Of a DNA stretch of 14,114 nt, positions 7,360 through 14,114 are shown piece after piece (position 1 is the stretch's first letter; the number at the start of each line of letters is the position of its first letter). Source of the stretch: an uncultured Paenibacillaceae bacterium (GTDB taxonomy: Bacteria > Bacillota > Bacilli > Aneurinibacillales > Aneurinibacillaceae). The notes under the pieces were generated by a model, which was not told where the DNA came from, did not search any database, and saw nothing but the letters and a program-made list of their open reading frames with translations. A program made the translations under genes and the position numbers. The stretch spans positions 1 to 14,114 of the forward strand of contig CAMLDI010000061.1 of the NCBI GenBank assembly GCA_946478845.1, read 5' to 3'.

Positions 7360-7590
7360 ATGATAAGTTCGAGTCCAAGCTTTTTGTTCAATACTATTCA
7401 GCCATTTTTGGCAGAAGGAGCCCAAGGCTATACTACGGCTGATGTGAATAAACAACTCATTCCCAGCCAATTAATCCCGGTTATTTTTCAAGCCATTATT
7501 AATCTAGGTATTGCCCTTATCTTATGGGGGGCCGGGCTAATCAATCAAAAGCTAGGGACACTGCTGAAAAAAGAAAACCTTTCGGAATAA
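7360..7590 (+). pseudogene. C-terminal remnant of an unidentified membrane protein
   Basis: The frame from ATG 7360 to the stop at 7588-7590 encodes about 76 residues. It contains one clear hydrophobic helix (from IPVIFQAIINLGIALILWGAG) followed by a basic cytoplasmic tail (NQKLGTLLKK), which looks like the last transmembrane segment of a transporter or other multi-span protein. There is no ribosome-binding site before the ATG, and the open frame only extends upstream through the antisense of the LysR gene. A good terminator follows it, as expected for the end of a real gene. I infer that a larger gene divergent from the LysR regulator lost its 5' part. I cannot name the family. An alternative is a small single-span membrane protein with a weak start. 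The region 7319-7640 holds nothing else apart from the terminator. Confidence 0.45.
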
Positions 7591-7598
7591 AATCAAAG

Positions 7599-7640
7599 AC
7601 ACGGGATCCATTACCCATGAGTAATAGATCCCGTGTTTTT
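7599..7640. terminator. Bidirectional terminator between the membrane remnant and the sigma-54 activator
   Basis: Arms ACACGGGATC (7599-7608) and GATCCCGTGT (7627-7636) are perfect, and an inner ATTAC/GTAAT stem (7610-7614/7621-7625) continues the hairpin across a single C-A mismatch. On the plus strand a run of eight T follows (7636-7642 region, interrupted by one A). On the minus strand it comes just after the activator stop codon, with a weaker TCTTTGATTTT run. Confidence 0.85.
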
Positions 7641-9485
7641 TTATGTTAAATTTTTTATTTTCCGATAGAGTGTATTACGGCTAATTCCTAACATTCGAGC
7701 AGCTTGTGCAATATTGCCTTCCGTTTTTCTTAATGTAGTGAGGATTGTGTTATTTTCAAGCTGCTCAAGAGAATGATTTGTAATTCCCTTATTTTTAGAA
7801 TGATTTTTCATAATATTGGGAGGAAAATGACAGATATCAATAATCTCCTCCCCAGAAATAAAAGCTGCATGGCGCAAAGCAGCAATTAATTCACGAACAT
7901 TTCCGGGCCATGAGTATTGTTTAATCATTTTTTTTGCATCCGGGGAAAAAGTCAGTGTCTTTACTCCTAACTCCTTTGAAACACTTTCAAGGAGATGATT
8001 AGCTAAGTCTAAACCATCTTTCCGCTCCCGAAGAGGAGGCAAAACAATATGAATCCCCTGTAGGCGATAATATAAATCTGCACGAAAACGTCCTTCTTGA
8101 ACTTCCTGCCACAAATCTTTGTGTGTGGCTGCAATGATTCTTACATCTACCTGAATCGGTTTGACTCCACCAATCCGGGTTACTGTAAACTCTTGCAAAA
8201 CTCGTAAAAGAGCAACTTGCATATCTGCTGGCATTTCAGCAATTTCATCTAAAAATAACGTACCTCCGTTAGCTAACTCAATCTTACCCGGATGTCCCGA
8301 TTGTTTCGCTCCTGTAAACGCTCCTGCTTCATAGCCAAATAATTCACTTTCCATTAAGTTCTTTGCTATCGCTCCACAATTTAGTGCAACAAAAGGTTTC
8401 TCAGCCCGATGGCTAACATCATGAATGGATTGACTGACCATCTCTTTTCCCGTTCCGCTTTCACCGTTGATTAAAATATTGTAATCTGTGGAAGCCGCTC
8501 GTCTAGCAAGTTGAAGAGCATACTGAAAACCAGGATCGTTGCCATAAATGTTAGCAAAAGTATATTTCATTGAACTCCTGCGGGCAGTTTGCCCGGGGTT
8601 TTTCCTAAATCCTTCATTAAAAGAAATACGAGAAGGGCGTGTGTCCATTAAAATCGAAGCAATTAATTTATTTTTTCTATTTTTGTTTTCATAGACAGGA
8701 AAAAAATCCTGATTAGATTGACTCCACGATTTTTGAAGGAGCTGTTGTGAGCCTATTAAAAGATCTGAAAGTTGTCTTCCTGTAATTTGCGCTGAATCCA
8801 TATTGAGTAAAGTAACGGCTTCACGATTTGCGCCAATAATTATCCCTTCTTTATTAACTGCCAAAAGTACCCGATGATTTTTATGCTGTTCCGGATACAG
8901 GGAGATTACTAATTGTTGTTCAGGGCGATGAATCAATATCCAATCTTCTATATTACGCGCCGTAACATCAACCATAGCTAACATTGAGGAATGATATTCT
9001 TTATAGTAACCGCTTACATCAAGGACAGCAATTAATTTACCAAAAGGATCAAAAATAGGCGCACCTGCACAGAAAAGAAAAGCATTATCATTGCAGTAAT
9101 GGTCTTTCCCTAAAACTGTTAAAGACTTCTTCTCTGCTATGACAGTCCCAATAGCATTTGTACCTCTTACTTGTTCAGCCCAACATGCACCTTTTGATAA
9201 ATGGACTTTATGGGCATCGGGAATAAACGCAGGGTCACCCATATTCTCTAGAATATATCCTGATGAATCAGAAACCAGTACCATAGAACGAGATGTTTTA
9301 ATCCAACTATATAAACGTTCCAAAGTAGGATTAATCTTATTTAAAAATTCTTCGTTTTGTTCTCTATATTGAGCAAGTTCCATAACTCCAAGTATGGCTT
9401 CTTCTGTTTTATTAGGATTCACACCATATATTTTGCTTCGTTCCCATGACAATTTTAGAGAAGGATTAATTGTCGCCTGCTGCAT
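7641..9485 (-). CDS. Sigma-54-dependent activator, AcoR-like (GAF-PAS-AAA+-Fis), likely regulator of the alcohol operon
   Basis: 614 residues, cytoplasmic. A GAF-like sensor region (about 60-180) contains the AcoR-type string RGTNAIGT (107-114), and a PAS-like segment (about 203-285) follows. The sigma-54 interaction AAA+ domain is complete: Walker A GESGTGKE (341-348), the sigma-54-contacting GAFTGA loop (388-393), Walker B LFLDE (410-414), arginine-finger region RFRADLYYRL (466-475) and sensor II WPGNVREL (526-533). A Fis-type HTH ends the chain (about 588-611, GNIAQAARMLGISRNTLYRKI). With GAFTGA intact it should be able to open sigma-54 promoters. It is divergent from the dehydrogenase genes, which carry a matching -24/-12 promoter, so I infer it activates them in response to an alcohol, aldehyde or acetoin-like signal. 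GGGGTGAT precedes the ATG at 9485. Family resemblance is to AcoR/DhaR-type activators. Confidence 0.95.
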   Translation of the reverse strand: MQQATINPSLKLSWERSKIYGVNPNKTEEAILGVMELAQYREQNEEFLNKINPTLERLYSWIKTSRSMVLVSDSSGYILENMGDPAFIPDAHKVHLSKGACWAEQVRGTNAIGTVIAEKKSLTVLGKDHYCNDNAFLFCAGAPIFDPFGKLIAVLDVSGYYKEYHSSMLAMVDVTARNIEDWILIHRPEQQLVISLYPEQHKNHRVLLAVNKEGIIIGANREAVTLLNMDSAQITGRQLSDLLIGSQQLLQKSWSQSNQDFFPVYENKNRKNKLIASILMDTRPSRISFNEGFRKNPGQTARRSSMKYTFANIYGNDPGFQYALQLARRAASTDYNILINGESGTGKEMVSQSIHDVSHRAEKPFVALNCGAIAKNLMESELFGYEAGAFTGAKQSGHPGKIELANGGTLFLDEIAEMPADMQVALLRVLQEFTVTRIGGVKPIQVDVRIIAATHKDLWQEVQEGRFRADLYYRLQGIHIVLPPLRERKDGLDLANHLLESVSKELGVKTLTFSPDAKKMIKQYSWPGNVRELIAALRHAAFISGEEIIDICHFPPNIMKNHSKNKGITNHSLEQLENNTILTTLRKTEGNIAQAARMLGISRNTLYRKIKNLT

Positions 9486-9520
9486 TCCCGATCACCCCTA
9501 TCTGAAAATTCCTAATATTT

Positions 9521-9550
9521 ATTGTAACACAATCATCTGTGCTATGACAG
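9521..9550 (-). promoter_or_regulatory. Candidate sigma-A promoter of the sigma-54 activator gene
   Basis: On the minus strand, CTGTCA (9550-9545, 4 of 6 matches) and TACAAT (9526-9521, 5 of 6) are separated by 18 bases, with the start codon about 35 bases downstream. The -35 lies inside the inverted repeat 9535-9552, so binding there would cover this promoter. Confidence 0.45.
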
Positions 9551-9552
9551 AT
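9535..9552. promoter_or_regulatory. Inverted repeat ATCTGT-N6-ACAGAT, candidate upstream activating site
   Basis: A perfect 6-bp dyad centred at 9543.5, about 140 bases before the predicted start of the sigma-54 transcript. That is the usual distance for an enhancer-like site of a Fis-type activator. It also overlaps the activator's own candidate -35, so it could serve activation of the operon and autorepression. The binding protein is inferred. Confidence 0.45.
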
Positions 9553-9657
9553 AGGATTAGAAACAACTATAATTTATTTTTGCTCAAAAATGTGACATGT
9601 GTACCACTTTTGAACATTCCGGAAAGCAAAAAGTCTTTAAGTAACGGGGATTAATTT

Positions 9658-9675
9658 TTGGCATGAAAATTGCTT
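9658..9675 (+). promoter_or_regulatory. Sigma-54 (-24/-12) promoter of the alcohol/aldehyde dehydrogenase operon
   Basis: TTGGCATGAAAATTGCTT matches the sigma-54 consensus TTGGCACG-N4-TTGCW almost completely, and the invariant GG (9660-9661) and GC (9672-9673) are separated by exactly 10 bases. The predicted transcript starts near 9685, giving a 5' UTR of about 36 bases before the ATG at 9721. The nearby sigma-54 activator gene makes this assignment strong. Confidence 0.93.
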
Positions 9676-9706
9676 ATATTAATAGTGAGGGACCAACACA
9701 TAAATG

Positions 9707-9713
9707 AAGGAGG
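9707..9713 (+). promoter_or_regulatory. Ribosome-binding site AAGGAGG that fixes the alcohol dehydrogenase start
   Basis: AAGGAGG lies 7 bases before the ATG at 9721. The open frame extends upstream to a TTG at 9670, but that codon is inside the -12 element of the sigma-54 promoter and so would be upstream of the transcript start. Confidence 0.9.
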
Positions 9714-9720
9714 ATTTGTT

Positions 9721-10905
9721 ATGAACGAGACTTACACTTTTTTTATGCCAAATGTGAACTTAATGGGAAAGGGCAGTTTAAAAAGTATTGGTGCAGAAAT
9801 TAAAGCCCGTGGTTTTCAGAAAGCCTTAATCGTTACAGACAAAGCGATGGTTCAAACTGGTTTAATTAATCAATTGACAATAGTTTTGAATAACGAGGAG
9901 ATCCCTTTTGTTGTGTTTGACGGAGCTATGCCTAATCCGACAGATAAAAATGTTGAAGAAGGTTTGAAACTTTTACAAGAGAGTAATGCCGATTTTATCA
10001 TATCTTTTGGCGGAGGCTCTCCCCATGATTGTGCCAAAGCAATCGGATTAGTAGCAGAGAATGGTGGAAGAATTCATGATTATGAAGGTGTAAATAAATC
10101 TTTAAAACCATCACTTCCTTTAATTGCAGTTAATACGACTTCAGGTACTGCAAGTGAAATGACCAGGTTCTGCATCATTACAGATACAGCGAGAAAAGTT
10201 AAAATGGCCATTGTTAACTGGCATGTAACTCCGATCATATCTGTGGATGACCCCTTACTTATGGTTTCTATGCCGAAAGGATTAACGGCAGCTACAGGAA
10301 TGGATGCTTTAACCCATGCTGTCGAAGCTTATGTATCTACATTGGCAACACCAATTACAGATGCATGCGCCATAAAAGCGATTGAATTAATATCAACTTA
10401 TTTAGAAAGAGCCGTAGCAGATGGCAATGACCTGGAAGCGAGAGAAATGATGACGTATGCAGAGTTTCTAGCAGGTATGGCATTTAATAATGCTAGTTTA
10501 GGCTATGTACATGCGATGGCACATCAATTGGGTGGATTCTATGATTTACCCCATGGTGTATGCAACGCCGTTTTATTGCCCCATGTGTGTGAATACAATG
10601 CAGCCGTTGTTCCCGATCGTTTTACCGCTATAGCCAAAGCGATGGGTGAAAACGTTATCGGCTTGTCTAACAAGGATGCAGCTGCAAGAGCTATTGACGC
10701 AATTATCAGACTTTCCGTTCGCATCGGCATTCCCTCAGGATTAAAGGTTTTAGGAGCCAAAGAGAAAGATATTCGGGTTCTTTCTGAAAACGCTCTAAAA
10801 GATGCGTGTGGACTTACGAATCCTAAACAGGCAACTTTAGAAGAAATAATGGAAATATACAGAAAAGCATATGATTTTGATCCGGTGTCACCCGTGCTTT
10901 CTTAA
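9721..10905 (+). CDS. adhB: Iron-dependent (group III) alcohol dehydrogenase
   Basis: 394 residues. NAD-dependent oxidation of a primary alcohol to its aldehyde, or the reverse, in the cytoplasm. The N-terminal dinucleotide-binding half carries [13 protein letters not shown]. The C-terminal half holds the metal ligands D195, H199 (in [12 protein letters not shown]), H264 and H278 (in [20 protein letters not shown]), matching Zymomonas mobilis ADH2 D194/H198/H263/H277 with a shift of one. Overall it is strikingly close to that enzyme and more distant from Bacillus methanolicus methanol dehydrogenase, so ethanol or another short alcohol is the likeliest substrate. It is first gene of a sigma-54-controlled operon; the aldehyde dehydrogenase follows 90 bases later without a terminator. 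The symbol reflects resemblance, not proof of orthology. Confidence 0.95.
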   Translation: MNETYTFFMPNVNLMGKGSLKSIGAEIKARGFQKALIVTDKAMVQTGLINQLTIVLNNEEIPFVVFDGAMPNPTDKNVEEGLKLLQESNADFIISFGGGSPHDCAKAIGLVAENGGRIHDYEGVNKSLKPSLPLIAVNTTSGTASEMTRFCIITDTARKVKMAIVNWHVTPIISVDDPLLMVSMPKGLTAATGMDALTHAVEAYVSTLATPITDACAIKAIELISTYLERAVADGNDLEAREMMTYAEFLAGMAFNNASLGYVHAMAHQLGGFYDLPHGVCNAVLLPHVCEYNAAVVPDRFTAIAKAMGENVIGLSNKDAAARAIDAIIRLSVRIGIPSGLKVLGAKEKDIRVLSENALKDACGLTNPKQATLEEIMEIYRKAYDFDPVSPVLS

Positions 10906-10995
10906 ACGTTTAAAGTAGGATTTAACATAGCCGCAAAGGAAAAGCCGAATTTATTGGAGTCATTAAATTTACCCATAACAAGGAGGAGTACCAAA

Positions 10996-12477
10996 ATGAC
11001 ACAAACTGTTCAACTTAGCCCTCGCGTATCGGAATTTTTAAAAGGGACAAAAAAGCTTTTGATTAATGGAGAATGGGTAGAAGCGCAGTCAGGCAACACC
11101 TTTGAAACAATTGATCCCTCAAACAAAAAAGTATTGGCTGTCGTAAGCCAGGCAGGTCCTGAGGATATCGATAAAGCAGTAAAAGCGGCCCGTCAAGCCT
11201 TTGAAAACGGCCCATGGAAAACTATGAGCGCTTCCGAACGGGGACGCATTATCTATAAATTCGCCGATCTAATGGAAGCGCATCAAGAAGAATTAGCACA
11301 AATCGAAACATTAGACAATGGCAAACCGATTCGCGAAACCCGGAATGCTGACGTTCCCCTAGCGATTGATCATTTCCGTTATTATGCAGGTTGGGCAACG
11401 AAAGTGGTTGGCCAAACGATTCCGGTTGCGGGCAATTTCTTCAACTATACGCGTCATGAACCAGTCGGTGTTGTAGGTCAAATTACTCCTTGGAATTTCC
11501 CCTTGCTGATGGCAGCATGGAAAATGGGCGCTGCGTTGGCTATGGGTTGTACGGTTCTCGTGAAACCGGCGACACAAACTCCGCTATCGACGCTATATTT
11601 AGGCCAATTGGCGCTAGAAGCAGGATTCCCTCCAGGAGTCATTAATATTGTTCCCGGAGCAGGACGTGCTGCCGGTTCAGCACTTGTCGAACATCCGGAT
11701 GTGGATAAAATCGCCTTCACCGGCTCTACTTCCGTAGGACAAACGATTATGCGCCAAGCAGCGGGAACAGTGAAAAAGATTTCCCTCGAATTGGGAGGCA
11801 AGTCCCCTAATATTATTTTGCCGGATGCCGATATGAGCAGAGCGATTCCCGGAGCCTTAATGGGTATTATGTTTAACCAGGGACAAGTATGCTGTGCCGG
11901 ATCCCGTCTATACATCCAGAAGAAAGCGTATGACAATGTGGTAGCTGACTTGGCTTCTCTTGCGAATAAAATCAAGCAAGGACCTGGCATTGATGCCACA
12001 ACGGAAATGGGGCCGTTAGTATCGCAAGACCAGCTGGAAACAGTAAGCGGATACATTGAAAAAGGAAAAGCAGAGGGTGCGGAAGTGGTTGCTGGCGGCT
12101 CCTATAACTATGGAGACGGCTATTATGTAGCGCCAACAATATTTGCAAATGCAACCGATAACATGACCATTGTAAAAGAAGAAATCTTCGGCCCTGTTGT
12201 AGCAGCTATGCCTTTTGAAGATTTGGATGATCTGATCCGCCGGGCGAACGATTCCGAATACGGATTGGCGTCCGGTCTATGGACACAAGATGTGAAGAAA
12301 GCCCACTATGTTGCCAGTCAATTAAAAGCAGGAACAGTATGGGTGAACTGCTACAATGTATTTGATGCAGCTTCTCCATTCGGAGGTTATAAGCAAAGCG
12401 GAATCGGACGGGAAATGGGAAGCTACGCTTTAGAAAATTATACCGAAGTAAAAAGCGTGTGGATTAACTTAGATTAA
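10996..12477 (+). CDS. dhaS: NAD(P)-dependent aldehyde dehydrogenase, DhaS-like
   Basis: 493 residues, the normal length of the family. Oxidises an aldehyde to the carboxylic acid. Oxyanion-hole N167 in PWNFP, the general base E265 in LELGGKSP, and the nucleophile C299 in NQGQVCCAGSR are all present, as is the NAD-binding FTGSTSVGQ. The sequence closely resembles Bacillus subtilis DhaS (495). The frame is open back to a TTG at 10954, but the ATG at 10996 has AGGAGG (10981-10986) 9 bases upstream and gives the usual N-terminus, so I use it. It shares the transcript with the alcohol dehydrogenase, and the pair would convert an alcohol to an acid. A strong terminator follows. It looks richer in G and C than its neighbours, which could mean a separate origin. 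The symbol is by resemblance. Confidence 0.95.
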   Translation: MTQTVQLSPRVSEFLKGTKKLLINGEWVEAQSGNTFETIDPSNKKVLAVVSQAGPEDIDKAVKAARQAFENGPWKTMSASERGRIIYKFADLMEAHQEELAQIETLDNGKPIRETRNADVPLAIDHFRYYAGWATKVVGQTIPVAGNFFNYTRHEPVGVVGQITPWNFPLLMAAWKMGAALAMGCTVLVKPATQTPLSTLYLGQLALEAGFPPGVINIVPGAGRAAGSALVEHPDVDKIAFTGSTSVGQTIMRQAAGTVKKISLELGGKSPNIILPDADMSRAIPGALMGIMFNQGQVCCAGSRLYIQKKAYDNVVADLASLANKIKQGPGIDATTEMGPLVSQDQLETVSGYIEKGKAEGAEVVAGGSYNYGDGYYVAPTIFANATDNMTIVKEEIFGPVVAAMPFEDLDDLIRRANDSEYGLASGLWTQDVKKAHYVASQLKAGTVWVNCYNVFDAASPFGGYKQSGIGREMGSYALENYTEVKSVWINLD

Positions 12478-12499
12478 GGGTAGAAAATAGATTGTTGAA

Positions 12500-12548
12500 G
12501 GGGCATTACTCACGAACTGATTAGTTCGTGAGAATAGCCCCTTTTTTT
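12500..12548 (+). terminator. Rho-independent terminator of the alcohol/aldehyde dehydrogenase operon
   Basis: Outer arms GGGGC (12500-12504) / GCCCC (12537-12541) and inner arms CTCACGAACT (12509-12518) / AGTTCGTGAG (12523-12532) with a GATT loop, followed by seven T. It lies 22 bases after the aldehyde dehydrogenase stop. Confidence 0.95.
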
Positions 12549-12617
12549 AGAAGCAGGCTCGAATCAACTCATCCATGTATCGTATTGTATGTGGATGACG
12601 AAAAATTTACCGCCTTT

Positions 12618-12646
12618 TTGTCTATAGGTCTCAATAACACTATTAT
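12618..12646 (+). promoter_or_regulatory. Sigma-A promoter of the histidine kinase gene, with a palindrome at the -10
   Basis: TTGTCT (12618-12623, 4 of 6) and TATTAT (12641-12646, 5 of 6) are separated by exactly 17 bases, predicting a start near 12653 and a 5' UTR of about 70 bases. The palindrome TTACA-A-TGTAA (12646-12656) abuts the -10 and could be an operator. A TGACGAA sequence (12596-12602), one base off the Spo0A box TGTCGAA, lies just upstream of the -35. Both operator readings are weak. Confidence 0.6.
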
Positions 12647-12724
12647 TACAATGTAAATGTAATATCATAATAAAAATATTAACCTAGTAGGGACTATAAA
12701 TTTATACAAGGCGGTGGTAACTTA

Positions 12725-13882
12725 ATGATAGAACGTAATAAAACAAAAAAAGAGCTTATTCATGAATTTGTGGACTCACGTCGTCAGATCACCGAATTAA
12801 AAGTTTTTGAGACCAATGTAAAAAGGAAAAGAAAAATTAAACCTATATTAGATGAAGATTTGAAAATTGCAGTTCGACAACACAATGGAATTATTTTTAA
12901 ATATAGCAAAGTGAATGGAAGATTAATCTATACTTTTTGTGATGGAAAACTTCTTTACCAGTGGGGATTCATGCCAGAGCAAATTATTGGGAAGGGAATC
13001 CTTGAAGTCAATTTACTGAAAACTTCCAATTTTGCGGATTATTTTTTGCGTGCATGGAACGGTAAAGACGTTTTCTTTGAAGAGAAAAAATCCCATGGAA
13101 CCATTACTCTGGTTTTATTAAACCCGGTTAGGAATAAAGGACAAGTTGTTGAAGTCATCGGTTTTTGTATTGATTTAAGTGAACTGAAGCGGTTAGAACA
13201 ATCCTTGTGTAAAACTGAAAAGATGGCACTGGTAGGTCATCTAGCTTCAGGAATTGCCCATGAAATTCGTAACCCATTAACCAGTGTTAAAGGTTTTTTA
13301 CGTTTAATAGAATTAACATCAAAGGTTGAAAATCCGGAGTATTTCGAAATCATGAAATCGGAATTAGATCGGATTGAGAATGTTATAAATGAATTTCTTC
13401 TTTTTGCACAACCAGGGGGAATCAGTTTTCAAAAACAAGATATACATGATTTATTGGATTGCGTAATCTCTATACTGACTCCACAGGCAATCATTAATAA
13501 TGTACAAATCGTGAAGATTATGGAAGACAATCTTCCCCATATATGTTGTGATGATGGCCAATTAAAACAGGTGTTTTTCAATATAATTAAAAACGCTATT
13601 GAGTGTATGCCAACCGGTGGTATAGTTCGTATTATTATTAAACAAATAAATGAAGAAACTATTAGGATTCAATGTATCGATCAGGGGTGTGGAATAGAAG
13701 AGGAGCGAATGCTAAAACTTGGTGAACCCTTCTATAATATAAAAGAAAAAGGAATCGGTTTAGGATTAATGATTAGCTTTAAAATTATTGAAGCACACCA
13801 AGGAAAAATAGTGATTAATAGTAAAGTAAACATGGGTACTACTGTAGAAATAACTTTACCAATCCATCCTTTTCAACCTTGA
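12725..13882 (+). CDS. PAS-domain sensor histidine kinase, sporulation-kinase-like, orphan
   Basis: 385 residues with no transmembrane segment, so a cytoplasmic sensor. It begins with a charged coiled-coil-like lead (about 1-40), then a PAS-like domain (about 48-155), a HisKA dimerisation/phosphorylation domain with H179 in GIAHEIRNPLTSVKGF, and a HATPase_c domain: N box NIIKNAIE (286-293, N290), G1 DQGCGIEE, F box EPFYNIKEKG and G2 GIGLGLMISF. All catalytic motifs are intact. The H-box string is typical of Bacillus KinA-KinE, which feed the Spo0A phosphorelay, but that assignment is inference because no response regulator lies beside it. The ATG has AAGGCGGTGG (12708-12717) 7 bases upstream. 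It is monocistronic and AT-rich. What the PAS domain senses cannot be told from the sequence. Confidence 0.92.
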   Translation: MIERNKTKKELIHEFVDSRRQITELKVFETNVKRKRKIKPILDEDLKIAVRQHNGIIFKYSKVNGRLIYTFCDGKLLYQWGFMPEQIIGKGILEVNLLKTSNFADYFLRAWNGKDVFFEEKKSHGTITLVLLNPVRNKGQVVEVIGFCIDLSELKRLEQSLCKTEKMALVGHLASGIAHEIRNPLTSVKGFLRLIELTSKVENPEYFEIMKSELDRIENVINEFLLFAQPGGISFQKQDIHDLLDCVISILTPQAIINNVQIVKIMEDNLPHICCDDGQLKQVFFNIIKNAIECMPTGGIVRIIIKQINEETIRIQCIDQGCGIEEERMLKLGEPFYNIKEKGIGLGLMISFKIIEAHQGKIVINSKVNMGTTVEITLPIHPFQP

Positions 13883-13956
13883 ACTTATTGTAGAGCAAAG
13901 TGGTTACAAAGAAGTTACATGATTATAATATTTAAAATTGATCCCCTTTTACTCTA

Positions 13957-13973
13957 GTTGGGGTAGCTCCAAC
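13957..13973 (+). terminator. Weak hairpin after the histidine kinase gene
   Basis: GTTGGGG / CTCCAAC form a 7-bp stem with one G-U pair and a 3-base loop, followed only by ATTTTAA. It could be a weak terminator. It lies 75 bases after the stop codon. Confidence 0.3.
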
Positions 13974-14114
13974 ATTTTAACGAAAATATACGCTAAAGTC
14001 ATATTATTTATCCGCTAATAATACTTAGCATATAAAACCGTCAAATTGTTGGTTCTGCCCCTATAATCTTTCACGAGGGAGCGCCCCGCTGCATTCTGAT
14101 TACAGATATCCGAA
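13974..14114. other. Right-edge stretch with no recognised gene
   Basis: Between the weak hairpin and the edge I see no gene I can name. The last 60 bases are less AT-rich than the rest, and two short frames reach the edge: plus strand from about 14036, and minus strand 14113-14015 (33 codons including the stop). Neither has a start signal or a recognisable sequence. The minus frame could be the 3' end of a gene outside the window. Confidence 0.2.

Noticed and set aside
10902..10913. TTAAACGTTTAA palindrome at the alcohol dehydrogenase stop codon as a catabolite-control (cre) site or terminator
   Set aside because: It does not fit the cre consensus as I know it, is too short for a terminator stem, and has no T-run.
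11478..12056. 192-codon open frame on the minus strand inside the aldehyde dehydrogenase gene
   Set aside because: It is antisense to a complete, motif-rich gene, has no recognisable sequence and no upstream ribosome-binding site. Long antisense frames are common opposite GC-richer genes.
14015..14114. Insertion-sequence end or partial gene at the right edge
   Set aside because: Two short frames reach the edge, but no terminal inverted repeat, start signal or family resemblance is visible in the bases available.

Overview
The window looks like an AT-rich, low-GC Gram-positive genome of the Bacillales. The reasons are strong AAGGAGG-type ribosome-binding sites, TTG starts, hairpin-plus-T-run terminators, and proteins that from memory resemble Bacillus LcfB, SpeH and DhaS and a Fis-type AcoR-like sigma-54 activator. 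It is ordinary chromosome: I see no phage, integrase, complete insertion sequence, CRISPR array or RNA gene.

Left part (1-3981): the first 18 codons of a gene running off the left edge on the minus strand, a compact UvrD/PcrA-type helicase with its own terminator, and a fatty-acyl-CoA ligase (lcfB type). Polyamine block (about 3898-6356): a long leader with weak hairpins, then a TTG-started 595-residue protein made of two head-to-tail aminopropyltransferase (spermidine synthase) domains. It faces a prokaryotic S-adenosylmethionine decarboxylase gene. The two converge on one perfect hairpin that touches both stop codons. The decarboxylase makes decarboxylated SAM, the aminopropyl donor of spermidine synthases, so the pair probably works in one pathway. 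The first synthase domain has lost the SAM-binding acidic residues and looks like a pseudoenzyme half. This is the most unusual thing here.

Middle (6398-7640): a LysR-type regulator on the minus strand. Divergent from it, where a regulated target would be expected, there is only the C-terminal tail of an unidentified membrane protein, probably a gene remnant.

Alcohol block (7641-12548): a sigma-54 activator (GAF-PAS-AAA+-Fis) is divergent from an iron-dependent alcohol dehydrogenase followed by an aldehyde dehydrogenase. A textbook -24/-12 promoter (GG-N10-GC) lies just upstream of the dehydrogenases and an inverted repeat about 140 bp further up could bind the activator. The block reads as a self-contained, inducible alcohol -> aldehyde -> acid module. 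Both dehydrogenases should start at ATG codons (9721 and 10996) preceded by AAGGAGG/AGGAGG, inside the longest open frames.

Right part (12549-14114): an orphan PAS-type sensor histidine kinase resembling Bacillus sporulation kinases, with a good sigma-A promoter and a small palindrome at its -10, then about 230 bases in which I recognise no gene.
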